25,453 bases of DNA, from the IMG/VR virus record IMGVR_UViG_3300042934_001336, positions 1 through 25,453 of that record; one strand, given 5' to 3'. The DNA comes from a virus. Below the pieces are notes generated by a model. The model saw only the letters and a program-made list of their open reading frames with translations, was not told the DNA's origin and searched no databases. Made by a program: the position numbers and the translations under genes. This document shows, piece after piece, positions 1-7,201 of this stretch (position 1 is its first letter; each line of letters starts with the position of its first letter).

Positions 1-270
1 AAAGTTACAGCAAGAACCAAAGCCACAATTGAAATGGTCATGGATGCACTTGCAGAGAATATTATTGAAGACTTAGAAAAGGTAAATTCCTCACGTAGAC
101 TTCAAGTCTATATCGACCTAATGAACTACATCAAGCCCAAATTATCAGCAACTAAGAATGAAAATACCAATGAAATAAAAGGCGATGTAAAGATTAATAT
201 TTCATGGGATGATGATGCAACAAATTTAAAAACCCCTCACAATAACGAGGAATTAGACGATGGCGAATAA
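1..270 (+). CDS. Probable small terminase subunit, C-terminal part (5' end outside window)
   Basis: The frame is open from the first base, so the gene starts upstream of the window. An ATG at 34 exists, but there is no stop before it, so it need not be the true start. The visible part has a helical stretch ending in YIDLMNYIKPKL, then a charged, low-complexity tail. Bacteroidota phages often carry a short protein of this look (helical, with an 'L..Y..PKL' segment) directly before the large terminase gene. The small subunit recognises phage DNA and hands it to the large subunit for packaging. The gene overlaps the next one by 11 bp, which fits translational coupling. The assignment rests mostly on position and on this motif; no DNA-binding domain is visible in the fragment. 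Confidence 0.6.
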   Translation, partial: KVTARTKATIEMVMDALAENIIEDLEKVNSSRRLQVYIDLMNYIKPKLSATKNENTNEIKGDVKINISWDDDATNLKTPHNNEELDDGE

Positions 271-1468
271 TATTAACCTTCGTCTACCAAAGCCACATAA
301 AACCCAACAAATAGTTCTTGATGCATTTAAAACAACACGCTTTATTACAATGTGTTGTGGTCGTCGGTGGGGTAAATCCCTCATATCAAAAACGATTAGC
401 ATAATAGAGGGACTACAGGGCAAACATATAGCTTATGTAACTCCTCAATATCGATTAGCTAAGAGATTCTTTAAAGAAATAATTAATCAATTACCACAAG
501 GAATTTACGAAGCTAATAAGAGTGATTTAACAATCGAATTTATAAGCGGTGGCACCATTTCATTTTTTTCGGGGGAGAATTTGGATGCTCTCAGAGGTGG
601 TGAATATGATGTTTTAATCATTGATGAAGCATCATTTATTGCTGACCTTGAAGAGGGTTGGAAGAATGCATTGCGACCATTATTAACCAAGACCAAGGGG
701 AAAGCATTATTTATTTCAACACCAAGGGGAAAGGATTATTTTTTTGAACTAACAAAGAAAGCAGTAGATAATAATGAGTGGAGGAATTTCCAATTTACTA
801 CTTATGATAATCCACATATTGACCCACAAGAAATTGATAACGCTAAAGCTGATTTACCAAGCGAATCTTTCAACCAGGAATATTTAGCTGTAGCAGGAAG
901 TAATAAAAATGGTATCGTGTCGCTCGATGTAATTACACGGAATACATTAACCGAGTATAGCACGGAGCCGACGGCAATTATAGGTATAGACGTTGCAAGT
1001 ACAACCGATTATACATCAATAACATTCATGTCAGCAAGTGGCAAAATGACTGACCACGTACATTTTCAATCTAATGACTGGGTTATAGTTGAGGAGAAAA
1101 TAAAAGCATTACCACAAAATATAATGAAGGTCATGGACACTACAGGCGTGGGTAAAGTGGTATATGATAATCTAATCAACCAAGGGGTTTTAAATCTTAT
1201 TGGTTTCACCTTTACGGCTCAGAGCAAACCACAGCTTATTAAGGAATTGATATTGGCATTGGAAAAAGATAAACTAAAGTTCAATGAGATTACAGCTAAC
1301 GAGCTTTCAACATTTGAATATAAGTTAGGCAAGGGTGGACATGTGAGTTATAATGCTATTTCGTCTTGTCACGATGACACTGTAGTGTCGCTGGCTTTAT
1401 GCAATAAATTCCTTCCTGATGTACAGCATTTAGTTAATGATAATCCATTATCAAAATACGGATGGTAG
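260..1468 (+). CDS. terL: Terminase large subunit (packaging ATPase and nuclease)
   Basis: This is the motor that pumps phage DNA into the prohead and cuts it. The 402-residue protein has a Walker A motif GRRWGKS at residues 34-40, a Walker B motif VLIIDEA with the DE pair at 122-123, and a coupling motif ISTPRG near 152-157. The C-terminal RNase H-like nuclease domain begins around IGIDVAS with Asp244. Further acidic residues lie near MDTTGVG and in HDDTV (Asp372/373), as expected for the metal-binding site. Length is normal for the family. The ATG at 260 lies inside the upstream gene's end, an ordinary overlap. A tail gene follows after only 30 nt. Confidence 0.95.
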   Translation: MANNINLRLPKPHKTQQIVLDAFKTTRFITMCCGRRWGKSLISKTISIIEGLQGKHIAYVTPQYRLAKRFFKEIINQLPQGIYEANKSDLTIEFISGGTISFFSGENLDALRGGEYDVLIIDEASFIADLEEGWKNALRPLLTKTKGKALFISTPRGKDYFFELTKKAVDNNEWRNFQFTTYDNPHIDPQEIDNAKADLPSESFNQEYLAVAGSNKNGIVSLDVITRNTLTEYSTEPTAIIGIDVASTTDYTSITFMSASGKMTDHVHFQSNDWVIVEEKIKALPQNIMKVMDTTGVGKVVYDNLINQGVLNLIGFTFTAQSKPQLIKELILALEKDKLKFNEITANELSTFEYKLGKGGHVSYNAISSCHDDTVVSLALCNKFLPDVQHLVNDNPLSKYGW

Positions 1469-1472
1469 AGAA

Positions 1473-1483
1473 CCAATATTTAT
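1473..1483 (+). promoter_or_regulatory. Late-gene leader motif CCAATATTTAT, copy 1
   Basis: This is the 11-base core, followed by TGG to make the 14-base inverted repeat CCAATA-TT-TATTGG (1473-1486). It lies 15 nt before the ATG of the tail chaperone gene and only 4 nt after the terL stop. It is one of eight identical copies in the window. The function is inferred. Confidence 0.75.
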
Positions 1484-1498
1484 TGGAAATTATTAGGA

Positions 1499-2035
1499 AT
1501 GACTAAAGAAGAATTAATAGAGAAACTCCCCTTAAAATGGTCAGATATTACACTAAAACAATATATCACATTCAGGAATTTGATTGAGAAGTTAGGGGGT
1601 GTAGAGGAGTTCGAAAAGGTGTATAGAAGCATTTTAGATATATATTTCTTCACATTTACAAATGTGAATATTGTCGATGTTGAGGGGTTCAAAGAGTTTG
1701 ATTACTTCAAGATAGCTGAAAGGTTCAACCAATTTGAAAACGACGAAAGCAATACAACAGCAGATATTGATGAAAGCCTAATCAAGGGGTTTGACCAAAT
1801 CATTTTTGAAGACCTTTTAAAATATATGAACCTGCAGGAGCAGAACAGTATAAGCAATTGGCCTGATATGATTAATATTCTATTGAAAACTCCTATTGAA
1901 GATATAGAGAACAAAATGAATATGGCAGACGCTAATAGGTTTTTTTTTGTGCTAGAGAATCAGTTGACCAACTATTTAAAAGCTTTGGAAATCTCTTTGA
2001 CGGAGAAGTTGAAGAAGAATCACAAAGTGCAATAG
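1499..2035 (+). CDS. Tail assembly chaperone (short, zero-frame product)
   Basis: This 178-residue protein begins with a segment (TLKQYITFRNLIEK) typical of Bacteroidota phage tail assembly chaperones. These proteins coat the tape measure protein while the tail tube is built. In the wider siphophage family (lambda G/GT) the gene makes two products through a -1 ribosomal frameshift near its 3' end. That arrangement is visible here: a T_TTA_AAA heptamer in the correct phase at 1975-1981, and a -1 frame open to 2214. The rest of the sequence is acidic and helical. The start ATG at 1499 follows a CCAATATTTAT copy. The tape measure gene is some 10 kb away rather than adjacent, which is unusual for this pair. 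Confidence 0.7.
   Translation: MTKEELIEKLPLKWSDITLKQYITFRNLIEKLGGVEEFEKVYRSILDIYFFTFTNVNIVDVEGFKEFDYFKIAERFNQFENDESNTTADIDESLIKGFDQIIFEDLLKYMNLQEQNSISNWPDMINILLKTPIEDIENKMNMADANRFFFVLENQLTNYLKALEISLTEKLKKNHKVQ
1975..1981 (+). other. Programmed -1 frameshift site (T_TTA_AAA)
   Basis: The codons read TAT TTA AAA GCT, so the heptamer T TTA AAA fits the X_XXY_YYZ rule in the gene's own frame. Slipping back one base re-reads A1981 and continues as AGC TTT GGA. That frame has no stop until 2212-2214. I did not identify a downstream stimulatory structure. Confidence 0.8.
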
Positions 2036-2214
2036 AAGCATCACAGCAGTATTTGAAAAAGGAGTTTTACAAGCGTTGGGGGTATTTTGAATTATTACAT
2101 AATGTTTGTGAATACTTATTTATAACGATGCTCGAAGGAATGAAAATGTTTGCCGTTGATGTATTTGTATATAGCTCCTTACTTAAAGACAAAGTAAATA
2201 TATTAAAGAAATAA
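1981..2214 (+). CDS. Tail assembly chaperone frameshift extension (T part of the GT-type fusion)
   Basis: This 77-codon extension is read in the -1 frame after the slippery site at 1975-1981. With the first 161 residues of the upstream frame it gives a predicted 238-residue fusion. The extension begins SFGNLFDGEVEEE, runs through an acidic linker into KKEFYKRWGYFELLHN, and ends KVNILKK. That hydrophobic and aromatic helical pattern looks like real protein. The stop at 2212-2214 is only 2 nt from the next start codon. The extension therefore explains an otherwise empty gap (2036-2216) in a densely packed region. In lambda, the T domain of GT binds tail tube protein while G coats the tape measure. 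A separate start for this segment is unlikely because it has no good start codon at its head. Confidence 0.75.
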   Translation, partial: SFGNLFDGEVEEESQSAIEASQQYLKKEFYKRWGYFELLHNVCEYLFITMLEGMKMFAVDVFVYSSLLKDKVNILKK

Positions 2215-2216
2215 TC

Positions 2217-2849
2217 ATGGCAAAAAACCTAAAGCAAGCATCAGAGAAAGTACAATTTAACAGCCTGATTGATAACCTAGTTGCAACCGTCGGTGAAGAT
2301 AGAGGAGCGTTTAGTTTTAACATGAATGTGTTAGAGGAGATGGTTGCTTCCTTTATCGAAAGAGTAAAAACTGAAATAAATAGTATCAATGATTTCTTAG
2401 TAACTGGTAGCATTGAGGAACTTTCAATCAAGGTCAACAATATGAATGAGGTTGAAATTTTAGGACTCCAGCATATCATCTATCAATCCCGTGGGGTTAA
2501 CGGAACAGAACAAAATAATGGTAGTGTACACAGTTACGGTCAGTATAAACCACCTGTTGCACCCATCTTGGAGTGGATAGAGAACCGTCAATTAATTTCT
2601 GCCAATAACAGTAAGTTCTTTAAAGACAGTGCATTCGATGATATGACCGATACGGAGAAGAAAACCCAATTAGCGTATGCAATACGAAGTCATATTTACA
2701 AGAAAGGATTCAAAGGCAAAGGCTATTGGGACAAGAATGTTGATTGGCTAAAGCAAGAACTAAATACACGTATCCAACAAAATCTAGGGGACCAGATAAA
2801 ATTCCGCATATTCAATAAATATGGCGACAACGTACATAAAAAAAATTAA
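2217..2849 (+). CDS. Probable neck / tail-completion protein (HK97 gp10-like)
   Basis: This 210-residue protein is helical in its N-terminal half. It then carries a stretch (SYGQYKPPVAPILEWIENRQ, about 102-121) and a later LAYAIRSHIYKKGFKGKGYW segment. The order 'KPP...I.EWI..R', 'AIA..I.KKG.KG' is what I associate with minor head or tail-completion proteins at the head-tail junction of Bacteroidota phages. The gene starts 2 nt after the frameshift product of the tail chaperone and is followed at once by a terminator, so it is the last gene of that unit. No catalytic motif is visible. A role in tail morphogenesis is likely from context; the exact family is less certain. Confidence 0.5.
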   Translation: MAKNLKQASEKVQFNSLIDNLVATVGEDRGAFSFNMNVLEEMVASFIERVKTEINSINDFLVTGSIEELSIKVNNMNEVEILGLQHIIYQSRGVNGTEQNNGSVHSYGQYKPPVAPILEWIENRQLISANNSKFFKDSAFDDMTDTEKKTQLAYAIRSHIYKKGFKGKGYWDKNVDWLKQELNTRIQQNLGDQIKFRIFNKYGDNVHKKN

Positions 2850-2870
2850 GCCCTTTATAGGGCTTTTTTA
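2848..2870 (+). terminator. Intrinsic terminator, probably bidirectional
   Basis: The stem AAGCCCT / AGGGCTT with loop TTAT is followed by a T run. It overlaps the stop codon of the 2217-2849 gene. On the other strand a long A run becomes a T run, so it can also end the convergent gene at 2868-3056. Confidence 0.85.
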
Positions 2871-3056
2871 GTTTTTTGCCAAACCTTCGATTTCTTCCAT
2901 AGTTTGTTGGACTGGAATACTATTTTCGTTCCCTACTAGATTTATAGACGATTTGGACTTTTCATTTCCTACAACAATTTTTACAATTCTAATGGTATCT
3001 GTATTTACTAAAAATGGAGTACCATCTGCAAAGTTCAATTTAATTAGTTTTCCCAT
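2868..3056 (-). CDS. Small protein resembling the FlbD-like family; function unknown
   Basis: This 62-residue protein begins MGKLIKLNFADG and continues with VNTDTIRIVKIV, a conserved-looking INLVGNEN and a final TMEEIEGLAK. This layout (I-K-L strand, 'G.P..VNTD.I', 'I.LVG', 'V..T.EEI') resembles small beta-rich proteins related to FlbD, which Bacteroidota and their phages carry without flagella. A further in-frame codon upstream (3110) would add a poor extension, so the ATG at 3056 is preferred. The gene lies on the opposite strand between two tail genes, ends in a shared terminator, and lacks the late motif. It is probably an accessory (moron-type) gene. No enzymatic residues are apparent. 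Confidence 0.55.
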   Translation of the reverse strand: MGKLIKLNFADGTPFLVNTDTIRIVKIVVGNEKSKSSINLVGNENSIPVQQTMEEIEGLAKN

Positions 3057-3106
3057 ATTTTTTTTATACAATATAATAAAAAAGAAATTGTGATGATTGT
3101 TTGCTA

Positions 3107-3117
3107 CCAATATTTAT
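3107..3117 (+). promoter_or_regulatory. Late-gene leader motif CCAATATTTAT, copy 2
   Basis: An exact 11-base copy, 8 nt before the ATG at 3126, with a purely A/G spacer (AGAAAAAA). It restarts the late genes after the reverse-strand insert. Confidence 0.75.
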
Positions 3118-3125
3118 AGAAAAAA

Positions 3126-4370
3126 ATGGCAATTACAATATCAGGACAACCACACAATATAAACCCCTCAGCAAATGCAAATAAATGGGAATTTACATCC
3201 GATAGTTCCCAAATGATTTATTGTATTGTTGAGGTGAAGGAGCCTATTACAGGTAAAATAATAGCGAAAAAGAAAGTGTTTCCAAAGCCGTTGTCAACTA
3301 CAATGTCCGTTGATTTATCGAGCGTTTTAACCAATGCCGTAGAGTCAAAATTGAATAACTCCAATGACGTAGTAGGTACTAGCAATTTATATGCTTATGA
3401 ACTGACGATTACAGAGTACTTGATAAATTCCTCAACAGGATTAGTTGCAGTCGGTGACAATTTACCAACAGGTATTAAATATGTCTTTGATTCCGAAATG
3501 GGATTGATTGATTATTTAAAATATCAGCCTAATAAATACAACATCAATACTACTTTAAACAAGGCGGTATTCTTATCGAACAAGGCAAACATTAATTATG
3601 TATCAGCAGAGCAGAAGGAGTTTTTAAAGATATTCGACACCTCTAAAATTGGAAAGAAAGTAAAGGTAACGAAGTATGTAAATAATGTTGGCACAGATAC
3701 CTTTTATGATATTCCAACAGTAGGGAATGTGATAAATATTAACGTATCGCCTTCAATTCTTTTTCCTAGTGGAACCGATAACATAGACAGATACAGAGTA
3801 GTGATTGTCGATAACGATAACATTGAACTCAGCGATTTTAAGGGGTATATTATCAAGAAGGATTGTAGTAAAAATGACTTCACAATTTTATATAAAAATC
3901 CTGTGAGCGGATGGGACACATTTACATTCAACAATAGAGTTGAGACCTTAATAATTAATAAGACCTACCTAAATAAATCGAGGGGGCAAACAGCGATTAA
4001 TAGTGTATTATTCAATGATAAGGAGTTAATTAATGTTGATTCGAAATACAGTTATAACGCATATAGTGACGTCCTTAATGACCATGATGCAAGTTTAATA
4101 AAGGAGTTACTAATAGCAAACAAAGTCTATATTGAGATTGAAGATTACTTTGTGGAAATAGCTATAGACGTGAAAACCTATAAGGTATTACAGCAACGTA
4201 ATAACGGATATAAACGGAGCCGATTAACAATAGATTTTAGTGTGGCATTTTCAATTGACTTGTTCAAGCAGATACTAATAGCGAATAGGGACGAGAACCC
4301 CCAAATCAACTACATTCTATCAAACTTTTGGTCACTTGTAGAGAACGAGAAAGGAATAGAGATAATATAA
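3126..4370 (+). CDS. Tail structural protein (tail-tip or fibre-attachment type)
   Basis: This 414-residue protein starts MAITISGQPHNINPSANANK, which is typical of tail-tip structural proteins of Bacteroidota siphophages. Such proteins open with 'ITIS.QP..I.P..NP' and then carry beta-rich domains. The rest alternates beta strands with polar loops, including a long segment around WDTFTFNNRVE (about 262-272). No enzyme motif is visible. It is the first gene of a unit that continues, 2 nt later, with the LamG/PhoD protein, so it probably helps attach or present that host-binding protein at the tail tip. The start follows a late motif. The exact position in the virion is inferred. Confidence 0.5.
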   Translation: MAITISGQPHNINPSANANKWEFTSDSSQMIYCIVEVKEPITGKIIAKKKVFPKPLSTTMSVDLSSVLTNAVESKLNNSNDVVGTSNLYAYELTITEYLINSSTGLVAVGDNLPTGIKYVFDSEMGLIDYLKYQPNKYNINTTLNKAVFLSNKANINYVSAEQKEFLKIFDTSKIGKKVKVTKYVNNVGTDTFYDIPTVGNVININVSPSILFPSGTDNIDRYRVVIVDNDNIELSDFKGYIIKKDCSKNDFTILYKNPVSGWDTFTFNNRVETLIINKTYLNKSRGQTAINSVLFNDKELINVDSKYSYNAYSDVLNDHDASLIKELLIANKVYIEIEDYFVEIAIDVKTYKVLQQRNNGYKRSRLTIDFSVAFSIDLFKQILIANRDENPQINYILSNFWSLVENEKGIEII

Positions 4371-4372
4371 AA

Positions 4373-7126
4373 ATGGCAATACAATATAATTTAATCGGAG
4401 CGATTACGCCAAACTCCGCAACAATAACAAGTAAGTACGATTACCCAGCACCAACACCTAACAGTACCGAGTTAAAGATTCTTAGAATAAGGTATCATTC
4501 AAGTTTAGGAATGCAGGTTTATATCAATGGGAAACTAGAAGCAACAGACAATGGCAAAACAGGGAATTTTGCATATATAGAAAACCTAATGATTGGAAGT
4601 GATGCCGATGAAGTTGCTTATTTCAAAGGCTATATATGTGAATTAGCCTTCATTAATGATTTTGGAACTCCAAATTCCGCAACGAATAGTAACATCATCG
4701 CACAAGAAAGATGGCTTGCTGATAAGTGGTTAACAACTGGAACCGTCCTAGATGATGGATATGTAGTTAAAGCAAGTGAAAGTGGTTCTTTTCCTATGAT
4801 TCCGATGCCTGACCGTATCCAATGGCTCCAAATGAATGAGACAACTATTGTAAATAATGGTGGTGGGAAATGTAGTAAATGGGATGATTTTGTAGGTTTT
4901 GGCGGTGTTTTAAAACACGGTATTCCAACAGCAGGTGCATTGCCCGCAACAATAGCTGTTAACAAATTCAAAGGTAAAAATACACTTTATTTTGATGGAA
5001 CAAATAATTATAAAGTTGCAGGATTAAAACAAAACGGAGACCCGGACTTTTTTACTTTTTTTATGGTTTTTGCCTTTGATAACACGACAGGTGACCAGAC
5101 TGTAATAGGGGCTATTAACGATGGGGGAACCGTTTACAATAATGCAATCAGGATTAAAAAGTACAGTGGTGAGCCTAATCTAGCTGTACGTATTAACACA
5201 GCTGGTTTCAATGAGGTACAAGTTCCTTTTAGCGATGTATATAGTATCAGTTATCCGCCTAATGTTGTATTGGGAAATATTCGTTTAAAGTACTCTAAAA
5301 ATTCCTCTTTTGCCGATGCGAATTACACTCCATTATTGCCACACAATTCAACCAATAATGGAGTTACTAAGCATACATTAACAGGACTTAGTAGCAATAC
5401 TCAATATTACGTCAAAATGGAAACGGACGGTGTGGAGCAACCCGAAGTATTGAAATTTAAGACATTCCCATTAGCAGGTACACCAACAAATTTTAAATTC
5501 GTGGCAGGCTCATGCAACTATACAGGCTCAAATGCCGAAACATTCGAAGAGATTCGAAACGAAGAGCCATTATTTTGGAGTCATTTAGGTGATTGGCATT
5601 ATGAGGATATAACCACGAATGATTCTCAATTGTTCCGTAATGCTTATAATACAACAGCGAAGCAGGCGAGGGTAAGGGATTTAAATCGAAATGTACCACT
5701 TATGTATATGTGGGACGACCATGATTTTGGGGATAACAATTCCGACAAAAATTCCCCTTCAAAAGTTGCTTCAACCAATTTTTACTTGGAAAATATCCCA
5801 CATTATCCGTTTCTGAACGATGCTAATTCAAACCCCTTAACCGATTCGCTCGGTCAAAGTTGGATAGTTGGAAGGGTATTATTTATAATGACGGATTTAA
5901 GAAGTCAAAGAGATAATTTCCTTATTGATGATTACGACCCGAATAAAAAAATGTTGGGTGACGTGCAAAAGGCGTGGTTTAAATCGACATTATTATCAGC
6001 AAAAAATAACGATGACGTTGCTTTGATTTGTTGGTTAAATCCTGGTTCATGGACAGGCGAAGACCTCAATGGTTATTCATGGGATTATGGTTCGAGTGGG
6101 GAACATTGGACAGCGTATAAAGCAGAACGAACAGAATTATGGCAATGGATGAACTCCAATAATATTACGAATATGTTTATTGTTAATGGTGACACACATC
6201 AACAGGCCATAGATGACGGACGGAACGCAATATTTGATACTATGCAACCAACGTTACTAGACTGGAAGACCTTTCCCGAAAACCGTTTAACTCCATGTAT
6301 CGAAGCTTCACCGTTTCATAAAGATGTGGATAGAGGTTCTGGACCATTTCAAATTAATGACATTGGCGATTCAGGTTCGGTACCTGTATTGTCTGAAAAA
6401 ACATATACTACTTTTGAAATTGAGGACAATGGTACAGAGTGGATTAAAGTTATTGTAAAGCAATATGCTTTGCCCGACGGAATAGTATATTATACCGAGA
6501 AAACATTGGTTAATAAGTTCGAATTTGTTAGACCATGTAAAGGAACTAAAGCACCAAGACCTGAAATTAACAACGAATCAGGATTTCAAAAGCTAGCAGG
6601 TAAAATAAAGACTAATTTAACCCTTAACAAGAAATCAGCAGCGATTACTTTTTTATCACCTGTAAGTTTCCAAAATAATTGGAAGGCACCAATAACAGGT
6701 AAAATTAACGGGACTAAAACTGACAGAGTTGTTAAAGTTTATCGACGGTCAGACGAAGATTATTTGGTAGGTGAATGTGCTGTTAATGCTACAACAGGGG
6801 AGTTTACTTTTAGTGGAAATAAAGGAATTTCAACGCTTATATTCAAGATTTACAATTCCTCAACCAACGCTCTTATAGAAGAAGTTATTAATGATGGCGT
6901 AAACGGAGAGACCTACAGCGATATTGAAGCGAAACTATATATTACTAGCGATATAGATTACTTCCAAAGAGCAACCACAATTGGGGTAACTAGCGGTTAT
7001 TCTTTTGAGGTAAATACAAATGATGAGGATAAAATTTACAAGGTCAAAATCATCAATAAAAATACCAATGAGGTTCTAGCAGAAACCCCTGTTCAAGGAT
7101 GGCTACCGAGGAGTTACACACTTTAA
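4373..7126 (+). CDS. Tail-associated LamG / PhoD-like phosphatase protein
   Basis: This 917-residue protein is probably a host-contact enzyme. Residues about 31-96 form a LamG-like module (VYINGKLEATDNG). A second LamG-like stretch follows at about 142-285 (TLYFDGTNNY). A fibronectin-like PhoD N-terminal domain (LTGLSSNTQYYVKM) spans about 295-365. A PhoD-family metallophosphatase spans about 372-720, with VAGSCNYTG, HLGDWHYED, YMWDDHDFGDNN and IVNGDTHQQ as successive metal-site motifs. PhoD enzymes cleave phosphodiesters or phosphomonoesters. About 200 beta-rich residues end in GWLPRSYTL. I took ATG 4373, 2 nt after the previous stop, over an in-frame codon at 4328 inside the previous gene. 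The stop is a lone TAA after which the same frame continues as convincing protein. The substrate is unknown; a phosphorylated surface glycan or lipid is a guess. Confidence 0.8.
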   Translation: MAIQYNLIGAITPNSATITSKYDYPAPTPNSTELKILRIRYHSSLGMQVYINGKLEATDNGKTGNFAYIENLMIGSDADEVAYFKGYICELAFINDFGTPNSATNSNIIAQERWLADKWLTTGTVLDDGYVVKASESGSFPMIPMPDRIQWLQMNETTIVNNGGGKCSKWDDFVGFGGVLKHGIPTAGALPATIAVNKFKGKNTLYFDGTNNYKVAGLKQNGDPDFFTFFMVFAFDNTTGDQTVIGAINDGGTVYNNAIRIKKYSGEPNLAVRINTAGFNEVQVPFSDVYSISYPPNVVLGNIRLKYSKNSSFADANYTPLLPHNSTNNGVTKHTLTGLSSNTQYYVKMETDGVEQPEVLKFKTFPLAGTPTNFKFVAGSCNYTGSNAETFEEIRNEEPLFWSHLGDWHYEDITTNDSQLFRNAYNTTAKQARVRDLNRNVPLMYMWDDHDFGDNNSDKNSPSKVASTNFYLENIPHYPFLNDANSNPLTDSLGQSWIVGRVLFIMTDLRSQRDNFLIDDYDPNKKMLGDVQKAWFKSTLLSAKNNDDVALICWLNPGSWTGEDLNGYSWDYGSSGEHWTAYKAERTELWQWMNSNNITNMFIVNGDTHQQAIDDGRNAIFDTMQPTLLDWKTFPENRLTPCIEASPFHKDVDRGSGPFQINDIGDSGSVPVLSEKTYTTFEIEDNGTEWIKVIVKQYALPDGIVYYTEKTLVNKFEFVRPCKGTKAPRPEINNESGFQKLAGKIKTNLTLNKKSAAITFLSPVSFQNNWKAPITGKINGTKTDRVVKVYRRSDEDYLVGECAVNATTGEFTFSGNKGISTLIFKIYNSSTNALIEEVINDGVNGETYSDIEAKLYITSDIDYFQRATTIGVTSGYSFEVNTNDEDKIYKVKIINKNTNEVLAETPVQGWLPRSYTL
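7124..7126 (+). other. In-frame TAA interrupting a longer tail-fibre frame
   Basis: The frame of the 4373 gene (phase 2) runs without another stop from 4373 to 8146. Codons after TAA read K-N-D-P-A-Y-I-T-P-F-A-S-K-S-Y-L-Y-D-A-G, which is clearly protein-like and joins the downstream glycosidase-like ORF. There is no in-frame ATG between 7127 and 7202. An A-run error cannot explain the stop, because the TAA begins before the A run has any effect on phase and both flanks share one frame. Confidence 0.75.
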
Positions 7127-7201
7127 AAAAACGACCCTGCTTACATTACGCCTTTTGCTTCGAAGAGCTATCTCTATGATGCAGGACTGTCTTTAATATC
7201 A

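Noticed and set aside
1473-1486. Similarity of the late motif to the T4 late promoter TATAAATA
   Set aside because: The similar bases occur only on the opposite strand (ATAAATATTGG), whereas all the downstream genes are read from the + strand. The T4 element is not palindromic in this way.
4630-4971. Reverse-strand ORF of 113 residues inside the tail-fibre gene
   Set aside because: It is fully embedded in a well-supported forward gene with recognised LamG motifs, and it has no neighbours or leader on its own strand.
7121-7135. A frameshift at the A run after CTT TAA as the explanation for the interrupted frame
   Set aside because: Both halves are in the same phase, and the stop lies before the A run, so a slip there cannot bypass it. 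A one-base homopolymer error would also break the phase.
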